From an uncultured Methanobrevibacter sp. (GTDB lineage: Archaea > Methanobacteriota > Methanobacteria > Methanobacteriales > Methanobacteriaceae), in the NCBI RefSeq assembly GCF_937906425.1, contig NZ_CALCYR010000145.1, positions 1 through 11,893 on the forward strand: 11,893 nt of DNA. Direction: 5' to 3'. The notes beneath the pieces are model-generated. The model saw only the letters and a program-made list of their open reading frames with translations, was not told the DNA's origin and did not search any database. Positions within the stretch are counted from its first letter, which is position 1; each line of letters starts with the position of its first letter. Of this stretch, positions 1 to 6,000 are shown piece by piece. A program made the position numbers and the translations under genes.

Positions 1-234
1 AGAGAAATGTAAGATTTTAATACCATTAAAACTTTGTGGAAGCATATTGTCCTTAATGACATATTCATGCGTTTTAATAAATTTAACACCAATAAAGTAA
101 GTGTATAAGTATATACTTGAAAAAACTAAAATAGTGATAAAAAGTATTTTAAGAATCTTTTTGCTAGTATTAATGGCTTGCTCTTTTTTGATTTCATCTT
201 CTAAAACTTTATTTCTTTCTTCACGACTAGTCAT
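1..234 (-). CDS. Metallophosphoesterase, membrane-anchored, N-terminal part
   Basis: Partial gene: 78 codons from ATG at 234-232 run off the window at position 1. The N-terminus is charged (residues 1-26), followed by one hydrophobic segment at about 27-48, which looks like a signal anchor, and then residues 49-78 ending in GIKILHFS. A pattern of 'LPxSFxGxKIxHxS' leading into the SDxH metal-binding motif is typical of YkuE-like calcineurin-fold phosphoesterases, which are usually tethered outside or at the membrane. The metal-binding residues themselves lie beyond the window, so the call rests on the anchor plus this lead-in. The start is supported by an SD (GGTGAT, 243-238), and by a TAATG overlap with the stop codon of the upstream CPBP reading frame at 236-234, which suggests an operon with coupled translation. 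Substrate unknown. Confidence 0.72.
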   Translation of the reverse strand, partial: MTSREERNKVLEDEIKKEQAINTSKKILKILFITILVFSSIYLYTYFIGVKFIKTHEYVIKDNMLPQSFNGIKILHFS

Positions 235-787
235 TATATCACCATCGCTAAAATTGTTAAAACACCATTATGTAGCATATGCATCATAATGGTAGCACTG
301 TTCCTTTTGGACTTTCGTCAATAACAATAAGAACCATGCCTTGTGGCATTCCACAAAGTGGGCATTTTTTCCATGCTTCGGTAAGTTCCGATTCATGTCC
401 GCAGTTGGTGCACTTCCACTTGAATTTTGTGCTCTTTTTATAAAGAGTTTTATTCTTAAAACAATCTTGTAAACTTTTTCTAAAAATCATTTCCTCAATA
501 AAGGGTGCAAAGATAGTTGTCATTAAAAAGGCAATATAAGGAACTTCACTAATAAGACTTTGAACAACTTCTTCATTTTCTCCTAAAGTCTCAGGTGTAG
601 GTGAAATAATTTTTTCACCTATTAATAAAAAAAGTCCAGCAACCAAAATAAGAGCCATTCCAAATAAACTTACTATTAATCCTTTTTTATTAGGGTAATA
701 TAAAGTTAAATTTTTTCCTAATAATGATGTAGTAATTCCTGCACCTACACCTAATAAAAGTGTAAGAAAATAACAAATCCATATATT
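234..787 (-). pseudogene. CPBP (CAAX protease/bacteriocin-processing) family membrane protein, broken
   Basis: Three pieces are visible. First, a membrane part: the frame is open from about 817 down to 284 and contains helices (for example 775-700 and 670-610) and the CPBP motif 1, EEMIFR, with both glutamates and the arginine. No ATG, GTG or TTG occurs in frame between the stop at 820-818 and the ATG at 658-656, which falls inside a helix, so the natural start is missing. Second, where motif 2 (FxxxH) is expected there is a zinc-ribbon-like stretch with two CxxC pairs (CTNC and CPLC, about 415-345). Third, the usual C-terminus with the HxxxN-type motif (MMHMLHN) and a stop at 236-234 is present but in another frame. 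One extra base near 312-317 would join it to the GMVLIVIDE segment. Intact members are intramembrane metalloproteases. With motif 2 absent this copy is probably inactive. A sequencing or assembly error could explain part of the damage. Confidence 0.66.
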
Positions 788-1366
788 TTGAATTTTAAAG
801 AAAAAATTAAAAGTGTTCTAACCTTAAGAAGGTTGAATGCATTAATTGTAATTTTAATATTTGTATTTTTAATTCAACATGCTTTATTAAGCGTTTTGTA
901 TTTATACAATTTCATTGATTATTCGCCTGATTTCAAAATTGCAGGGAGACGATTGTTCTGGCTTGTATTAATGCATATTATTGTCAGTTTATATTTATTT
1001 TATAAGGATCATCGTAAAAGGAAGAAAATTAATCTTTACAGGGATATCATAACAGAAACACATCAGCAAATTATCACAGGAATTTTTATAGTCCTATTTG
1101 CCAGTTTACATGTTGTTTCATATTCTTTATATTCTCTTGAATCAAGTTTTGGATTTAGCATATCTTTAGTTCATTTTATAGTTGATAATTTATTGTTTAT
1201 ATCACTTTTATTACATTTGAGAGTTAGCATTCCTAAATTATTAGTTTCCTTAGGATTTTTAGTAGAAAAAGGCAGCTATCGTAAGGTTAAAAAGATCGTT
1301 AATATTCTTGTTGTTTTAATATTTTTAATCTTGCTATTGGCAGAGATTATGTTTTATTTATTTTAG
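788..1366 (+). CDS. Five-helix membrane protein, SdhC/FrdC-like anchor candidate
   Basis: 192 residues with hydrophobic segments at about 17-41, 54-72, 94-116, 123-146 and 170-192. Histidines sit inside helices 1 to 4: His31 (FLIQH), His63 (LMH), His108 (ASLH), His129 and His143 (LLLH). An RRL before helix 1, FLIQH at its end, QQIITG leading into helix 3, and a helix-4 histidine followed by a short SLGF stretch all resemble the di-heme cytochrome b anchor of type B succinate dehydrogenase/fumarate reductase (Bacillus SdhC, Wolinella FrdC), as I recall those sequences. The gene lies directly before flavoprotein and iron-sulfur subunits in the C-A-B order of that family, but 212 bases away. The start is a weak TTG without an SD, and the frame is open back to 758, so the true N-terminus is uncertain. 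Methanobacteriales are not known to make cytochromes or quinones, so the function is inference. It could instead be an unrelated membrane protein. Confidence 0.6.
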   Translation: MNFKEKIKSVLTLRRLNALIVILIFVFLIQHALLSVLYLYNFIDYSPDFKIAGRRLFWLVLMHIIVSLYLFYKDHRKRKKINLYRDIITETHQQIITGIFIVLFASLHVVSYSLYSLESSFGFSISLVHFIVDNLLFISLLLHLRVSIPKLLVSLGFLVEKGSYRKVKKIVNILVVLIFLILLLAEIMFYLF

Positions 1367-1389
1367 ATTAAAGGGAGCAAATTTCTTTG

Positions 1390-1440
1390 ATGATTTTATT
1401 TGATTATATGATTTTATTTGCTTGTATGATTTTTTATTTG
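1390..1440 (+). repeat. Three tandem copies of an 18-base unit
   Basis: The unit begins ATGATTTTATTTG and starts at 1390, 1408 and 1426. The first two copies are 18 bases and the third is shorter with one inserted T. Because 18 is a multiple of three, the array reads as a repeated hydrophobic peptide within a 22-codon frame (1390-1458). It lies between the membrane protein gene and the fumarate reductase flavoprotein gene. Confidence 0.75.
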
Positions 1441-1534
1441 GTGTTTTGGTTTTATTGATTTATTTATTTGTTTGATTTAATTGAGTTCTTTGGTGTTTTG
1501 GTTTTATTGATTTATTGTTTGATTTTAATTTAAG
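1438..1534 (+). repeat. Direct repeat, 52-base period, upstream of the fumarate reductase genes
   Basis: A 27-base sequence beginning TTGGTGTTTTGG is identical at 1438-1464 and 1490-1516. The similarity continues about 15 bases further after a 4-base gap in the second copy (TGTTTGATTT). It looks like a tandem duplication in the leader/promoter region of the flavoprotein gene. Confidence 0.85.
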
Positions 1535-1578
1535 TTTTTAGATACACTTAGTGTTTTAAAGATTAATGGAGGCATATA

Positions 1579-3333
1579 ATGAAAAATATTATAATTATAG
1601 GTTCTGGAATTGCAGGATTGACTGCTGCAATAACTGCTGCAGATGCTGGTGCAAGAGTTAGTCTGGTGTCCCCAGCTATTTCTCACCAATCCCAATCAGT
1701 TATGGCAATGGGTGGGATAAATGCATCTTTAAATACTAAAAATGAAAATGATTCTGTTTTAAATCATTATAATGACACCATTAATGGAGGAAATGAATTA
1801 AATCATCCTATTGCAGTTAAAAGATTATGTGAGGATGCTCCAAAACTTGTGGAATACTTGGCTTCTATTGGAACAAGTTTTACAAGGGATCCTGATGGGA
1901 ATATAGATTTAAGATATTTTGGTGGTCAAAAGAAGAAAAGAACTGCATATGCTGGGGCACGTACTGGAAAACAGATAGTTAATTCATTGGATACTCTTCT
2001 TCGTCGAAAAGAAGCTGAATCTAATGTAAAAACATTTTATAATTGGTCTTTTCTTTCTTTGATTTTAAGGGATGATAATGATTCTGGGGATTTAAGCAAT
2101 GAAAAGGAAGCTATAGGCGTATTCATAATCAATAGGGATACAAATGAAATCAAAAAATTATTCGCAGATTCAATAATTATTGCAAGCGGAGGCATGAACA
2201 AGGTCTTTTCCAAAACTTCCGGTTCCACTCTAAATGATGGTTTTGCTACCGGACGCCTATTCATGCAGGGCATTGAATTGGGAAATATGGAAATGATACA
2301 ATACCATCCCACTACAGTGGAAACAAGTGTAAAAAGAATGTTGATTACAGAGGCTGCACGTGGTGAAGGGGGAAGATTATATGTCCTTAAGGATGGAAGT
2401 CCATGGTATTTCATGGAGGAGTGGTATCCTGAATTTGGAGCACTGATGCCTCGTGATGTAGTTTCAAGAAGTATATTTAAGGTTTGCAATCAATTAGGTT
2501 TGGGAATTGAGGGTAAAAATCAGGTTTATTTGGATATTAGCCATTTGGATGAGGAAATAATAGATGTAAAATTAGATGAGGTTTATGAAACCTGCACTCA
2601 ATATCTTAATATAAATCCTAAGGAAGAGCCAATTCCAGTTTATCCGGGAATTCATTATTTTATGGGAGGAATAAGGACTGATGAAAATCATAAGACCAAT
2701 ATCAAAAGAGTTTATGCTGCAGGAGAATGTTCCTGTCAGTATCATGGAGCTAATCGTTTAGGAGGAAATTCCCTTTTAGGTGCAGTTCATGGAGGATACA
2801 TTGCTGCAAGGGAATCTCTTAAGGAAAATGATCTGTCACTTTCTTTAGATGAAATGGAAGAAATGGCAATTTCTCAATTAAATAATGAAATGGAATCCTT
2901 CGAGAAGTGGAAAAATCAGGCGGATTTTAATTGTTCCGTTGTTTCAATTGAAAATAAAATAGCTGAAATTAGTAAAAAGTCCATGGGCATCATTAGAAAT
3001 GAAAATGATTTGAATAATGCCTTGATTGAATTGGATGATTTATATGATTCTATTATGGGAAGCATCTTAAGGATGGACAGTTTTAATAGTTATTATGATT
3101 ATTTGAGAGTTTTTGTCCTGATTTTACTTTCAAAGACTATGGTTTTAAGTGCATTAAATAGAAAGGAAAGTCGAGGAGCTCATCAAAGAGAGGAATATCC
3201 TGAAAGGGATGATTTAAATTATAAGAAAACAACTTCTGCAATGTATATGTCAAATGAAGTGGTGATTCAGTTTAAGGATATTGTTGAAAAATTAAGCGTT
3301 GATAAATCTAATGCTTTAGAGGGTGATGTCTGA
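1579..3333 (+). CDS. Fumarate reductase/succinate dehydrogenase flavoprotein subunit
   Basis: Catalytic FAD subunit that reduces fumarate to succinate (or the reverse) using electrons from the iron-sulfur partner encoded next. 584 residues. The FAD-binding GSGIAG motif is at 8-13. Active-site residues of the family are visible: His243 (QYHPT), Glu263 (RGEGG), the proton-shuttle Arg292 (MPRDVVSR), His359 (GIHYFMGGI) and Arg393 (GANRLGGNSLL). The C-terminal GAHQREEYPERDD is the usual domain signature. At the position where SdhA/FrdA attach FAD covalently to histidine (SHT..), this protein has SQS with Gln39, so the FAD should be non-covalent, as reported for the methanogen thiol:fumarate reductase and as in L-aspartate oxidase. 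ATG 1579 follows a strong GGAGG (1568-1572). The stop overlaps the next gene by one base (TGATG). L-aspartate oxidase is less likely because of the iron-sulfur partner. The name tfrA is avoided because the partner lacks the TfrB C-terminal domain. Confidence 0.93.
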   Translation: MKNIIIIGSGIAGLTAAITAADAGARVSLVSPAISHQSQSVMAMGGINASLNTKNENDSVLNHYNDTINGGNELNHPIAVKRLCEDAPKLVEYLASIGTSFTRDPDGNIDLRYFGGQKKKRTAYAGARTGKQIVNSLDTLLRRKEAESNVKTFYNWSFLSLILRDDNDSGDLSNEKEAIGVFIINRDTNEIKKLFADSIIIASGGMNKVFSKTSGSTLNDGFATGRLFMQGIELGNMEMIQYHPTTVETSVKRMLITEAARGEGGRLYVLKDGSPWYFMEEWYPEFGALMPRDVVSRSIFKVCNQLGLGIEGKNQVYLDISHLDEEIIDVKLDEVYETCTQYLNINPKEEPIPVYPGIHYFMGGIRTDENHKTNIKRVYAAGECSCQYHGANRLGGNSLLGAVHGGYIAARESLKENDLSLSLDEMEEMAISQLNNEMESFEKWKNQADFNCSVVSIENKIAEISKKSMGIIRNENDLNNALIELDDLYDSIMGSILRMDSFNSYYDYLRVFVLILLSKTMVLSALNRKESRGAHQREEYPERDDLNYKKTTSAMYMSNEVVIQFKDIVEKLSVDKSNALEGDV

Positions 3334-4055
3334 TGTCTCTTTCTGTTTTAATTAAGATGCAAAAGGGTGATGAGCCTTATTATGAAAGGTTTTATTATGA
3401 TGGTGATTTAAATATCACTGTAAGTTCATTGCTTGAAAGATTGAATAGCCAATATCCTATTTTGAATGCTGATGGAAAAGAGGTGGATGCAATCAAATGG
3501 TCTTGCAGCTGTCTTCAGGGCTTATGTGGCAGTTGTGCAATGGTTATTAATGGATTTCCTCAATTGGCTTGTAAATGTTTTGTTAATGAGGAAATTGCTA
3601 CAAAAGCAAGAGGGGAGATACGGATTGAACCTTTATCCAAGTTTCCTGTAATTGAGGATTTAAAAATAGATAGGACAAAAATCTATGAGTCCTTAAAGGA
3701 TTCTAAACAGTGGATTAATTCATCTGCAAAGATAAATGGGGATGAGATTCCTTTTGAATATGAAATGTCACAATGCCTCTTGTGCGGATGTTGTTTGGAA
3801 GCATGTCCAAATTATGATGGTGAAGATGATTTTATGGGTGCTGCTCTTGCCGTTTCCTCTGCAAAATTAGCTTTACAGGAAAAAGATAAAAAACATAAGG
3901 AAGAAATGAAATTAGAATATGAAAAGCATTTTTATTCTGGCTGTGTAAAATCATTGGTTTGTGATGACGTTTGTCCAATGAAAATAGATACTCAAAGGGC
4001 TATTTCTAAAATGAACAAGAAATTGGTTTGGAACATTTGGGATTATATTAAATAA
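3333..4055 (+). CDS. Fumarate reductase/succinate dehydrogenase iron-sulfur subunit (short, FrdB/SdhB type)
   Basis: 240 residues carrying three cluster sites that relay electrons to the flavoprotein. A [2Fe-2S] domain has Cys58/60, Cys65, Cys68 and Cys80 (LCGSCAM...LAC). A ferredoxin-like domain has Cys148, 151, 154, 158 (CLLCGCCLEACP) and Cys204, 210, 214 in the C-x5-C-x3-CP pattern of FrdB. Residue 207, where a further cysteine would make a four-cysteine cluster, is serine, so a [3Fe-4S] site is expected. Methanogen TfrB is about twice as long because of a C-terminal HdrB-like half with CCG motifs that oxidises coenzymes M and B. That half is absent, and the sequence after the stop is only T-rich DNA. 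ATG 3333 overlaps the preceding stop, and an SD (GGTGAT, 3322-3327) lies 5 bases before it, so the two subunits are translationally coupled. Confidence 0.92.
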   Translation: MSLSVLIKMQKGDEPYYERFYYDGDLNITVSSLLERLNSQYPILNADGKEVDAIKWSCSCLQGLCGSCAMVINGFPQLACKCFVNEEIATKARGEIRIEPLSKFPVIEDLKIDRTKIYESLKDSKQWINSSAKINGDEIPFEYEMSQCLLCGCCLEACPNYDGEDDFMGAALAVSSAKLALQEKDKKHKEEMKLEYEKHFYSGCVKSLVCDDVCPMKIDTQRAISKMNKKLVWNIWDYIK

Positions 4056-4080
4056 TTGGCATTTATATCTTCCTTTTCAA

Positions 4081-4152
4081 TTTTTTTATTATTTTATTTT
4101 ATTTTATTTTATTTTATTTTATTTTATTTTATTTTATTTTATTCTTTTTTTT
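4081..4152 (+). terminator. T-rich terminator after the fumarate reductase genes
   Basis: A long T-rich tract on the coding strand begins 26 bases after the iron-sulfur gene stop. Archaeal RNA polymerase terminates at oligo-T stretches without needing a hairpin, so this is a natural 3' end. It includes the ATTTT repeat. Called from composition only. Confidence 0.5.
4091..4143 (+). repeat. (ATTTT)n pentanucleotide microsatellite
   Basis: Ten perfect ATTTT units followed by a partial ATT. The tract lies between the terminator of the fumarate reductase genes and the promoter of the ABC exporter genes. Such simple repeats change length easily by slippage. Copy number may also be misassembled in short-read data. 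Confidence 0.95.
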
Positions 4153-4197
4153 AAAAATTTTATTTAAACCCTAAACTTTATTTAAAAACTTTTAAAT

Positions 4198-4206
4198 AAT
4201 ATAAAA
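4198..4206 (+). promoter_or_regulatory. Probable TATA box of the ABC exporter operon
   Basis: AAATAATATAAAA around 4194-4206 is the best TATA-like element before the first ABC gene. Spacing of about 25 bases would place the transcription start near 4227-4230, leaving a short leader that contains the SD. The palindrome at 4206-4229 then covers the interval between TATA box and start site. Confidence 0.5.
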
Positions 4207-4229
4207 TTCTTATAGGTACCTGTAAGAAT
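4206..4229. promoter_or_regulatory. 24-base palindromic operator candidate in the ABC promoter
   Basis: The half-sites are ATTCTTATAGGT and ACCTGTAAGAAT. Eleven of twelve base pairs match around the GGTACC centre; only 4213/4222 differ. A dyad of this size in the core promoter is what a dimeric winged-helix repressor would bind, and a MarR-family gene is the third gene of this cluster. Binding would block polymerase recruitment or start. The link to that protein is inferred from position only. Confidence 0.7.
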
Positions 4230-4235
4230 ATTTTT

Positions 4236-4240
4236 GGAGA
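4236..4240 (+). promoter_or_regulatory. SD site that fixes the start of the first ABC gene
   Basis: GGAGA sits six bases before ATG 4246. A longer reading starting at TTG 4234 would place this SD inside the coding region, so ATG 4246 is preferred. Confidence 0.75.
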
Positions 4241-4245
4241 TTGTT

Positions 4246-6000
4246 ATGAGAAATTTGATTAGGCCTATAAAGAGGTATATTCCTCAAATAATAATTATTT
4301 TTATCTGTTTGATTGCACAGGCGTATTGTAATTTGACATTACCTTCCTATACTGCAGATATTGTAAATATAGGTATTCAGGAATCTAATGTTGACTTTAT
4401 ACTTAATGTCGGTATGAATATGATGCTTATGGTCATTTTATCAGTTATAGCAACAGTATTCATTTCCTATTTTTCAAGCCGTGTTTCATCTTCATATGCT
4501 AAGGACCTGCGTAGCATAATCTATAGGAAGGTTCTTCGCTTTTCAAACCATGAGCTAAACAGCATTTCAAGATCATCCCTCATCACCCGTTCAACAAATG
4601 ACGTTAACCAGATGCAGAATGTGATTGGAATGATTTTCACCACACTTCTTTTTGCACCTATACTTGGTGTTGGAAGTATTATCAAGGCATTTGAGCTTGG
4701 AACCAGTCTTTCATGGATTATACTTGTAACATTTTTGGCTGTTGCAATCCTTCTTCTTGTCATTGTTTTAAGGGTCCTTCCCTACTTTAAGATTACACAG
4801 GAAATCATTGACCGCATGAACAGGACTTCAAGGGAGATACTGATGGGAATTCCTGTTATAAAGGCTTTTGTAAGGCAAGAAAGAGAAGAGGAACGTTTTG
4901 AAAAGGTTAATAAGGACTTTTTGGACGTTAACCTTTATGTCTACAGAAACATGTTTGTCATGATGCCTGCAATGAGTCTGATATTGAACCTGATGATTGT
5001 ATTGATTCTTTACTTTGGCGCATATGATGCATTGGCTGGGAACATACTTACAGGGGATATCATTGCTTTCATTCAATATTCAACACAAATCGTAACATCC
5101 TTCCTTTTGATTGGAGGATTTTTCATCATGCTTCCAAGAATCCTTGTTTCAGGCAGGCGTATAGCAGAGGTTTTAAACACTGAAATAACAATCACAGATG
5201 GTGAAATCGATTATGTGGAGGATAATTCCACCCTTGAATTTTCAAATGTTTCATACAAATATCCAGGCAGTGAAAGGGAAACCTTAAGGGACATTAACTT
5301 TAAATTGGAGCCAGGCAAAACAACTGCAATCATTGGAGGAACAGGAAGTGGAAAATCAAGCATTTTAAACCTTATTCCACGTCTTCAGGATGCTTCAGGT
5401 GGTGAAATCCTTTTAAATGGAATAAATATTAGGAACTACACCCTTAAGGCGCTTCGTGACAAGATAAGTTTCACTCCTCAAAAGGCAATTCTCTTTCAGG
5501 GGACAGTAAGGTCAAACATGCAGTCCGGAAAGGAGGACGCTAGAGATGAGGAGATTGAAAGGGCATTGGAATTGGCTCAGGTTGACTTCATAAGTTCCCT
5601 TGATGATGAGGTAAATCAAGGCGGAAGCAATTTCTCAGGAGGTCAAAAGCAAAGGCTTTCAATTGCAAGGGCAATTCTTGCATCCTGTGACTTTTACCTA
5701 TTTGACGATTGCTTTTCAGCATTGGACATGAACACTGAGGCTAAAATCAAAGGCAATCTGGACACCTATTGCAGTGATGCAGCCATATTGATTGTATCCC
5801 AAAGGATTTCAACAATTATGGATGCAGATGAGATAATCGTGATGGATAAAGGTGAAATAATTGATAAGGGAACTCATGATGAGCTGAATAATCGCTGCAG
5901 TATATATCAGGAGATTGTTTTATCACAAGTTGACAGTATGGATCTTGATTCACCCTCCTTCAAAATTGACAATCCCTTTATTGGGGAGGTGAAATTATGA
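4246..6000 (+). CDS. ABC exporter half-transporter with degenerate ATPase site (subunit 1)
   Basis: 584 residues: a type IV exporter membrane domain of about six helices (about 10-300) and a nucleotide-binding domain (about 330-560). Motifs seen are Walker A GGTGSGKS (364-371), Q-loop Gln412, signature FSGGQ (463-467), Walker B ending at Asp487, and the D-loop. The catalytic glutamate after Walker B is aspartate (Asp488, LFDDCFSALD), and the switch histidine is glutamine (Gln519, VSQRIST). Both changes are the hallmark of the degenerate subunit in heterodimeric exporters such as TM287/288, BmrCD and LmrCD. Its signature motif is canonical and would complete the active site of the partner. The gene ends in an ATGA overlap with subunit 2. 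Substrates of this class are typically drugs, peptides or other amphipathic compounds; the actual substrate is unknown. Confidence 0.93.
   Translation: MRNLIRPIKRYIPQIIIIFICLIAQAYCNLTLPSYTADIVNIGIQESNVDFILNVGMNMMLMVILSVIATVFISYFSSRVSSSYAKDLRSIIYRKVLRFSNHELNSISRSSLITRSTNDVNQMQNVIGMIFTTLLFAPILGVGSIIKAFELGTSLSWIILVTFLAVAILLLVIVLRVLPYFKITQEIIDRMNRTSREILMGIPVIKAFVRQEREEERFEKVNKDFLDVNLYVYRNMFVMMPAMSLILNLMIVLILYFGAYDALAGNILTGDIIAFIQYSTQIVTSFLLIGGFFIMLPRILVSGRRIAEVLNTEITITDGEIDYVEDNSTLEFSNVSYKYPGSERETLRDINFKLEPGKTTAIIGGTGSGKSSILNLIPRLQDASGGEILLNGINIRNYTLKALRDKISFTPQKAILFQGTVRSNMQSGKEDARDEEIERALELAQVDFISSLDDEVNQGGSNFSGGQKQRLSIARAILASCDFYLFDDCFSALDMNTEAKIKGNLDTYCSDAAILIVSQRISTIMDADEIIVMDKGEIIDKGTHDELNNRCSIYQEIVLSQVDSMDLDSPSFKIDNPFIGEVKL

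Noticed and set aside
101..289. 62-codon plus-strand frame
   Set aside because: It is antisense to the metallophosphoesterase start, which has a good SD, a TAATG junction and family-like sequence.
2037..2489. 150-codon minus-strand frame inside the flavoprotein gene
   Set aside because: Shadow of a strongly conserved coding region; no SD and no recognisable domain.
1579..3333. L-aspartate oxidase (NadB) for the flavoprotein
   Set aside because: The overlapping FrdB-type iron-sulfur gene and the C-terminal GAHQREEYPERDD layout favour fumarate reductase, although the missing FAD histidine is shared with NadB.
3466..3651. Plus-strand 61-codon frame inside the iron-sulfur gene
   Set aside because: Out-of-frame reading of the conserved cysteine region; no start signal.
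4234..4245. TTG start at 4234 for the first ABC gene
   Set aside because: It overlaps the SD GGAGA. ATG 4246 has ideal spacing to it.
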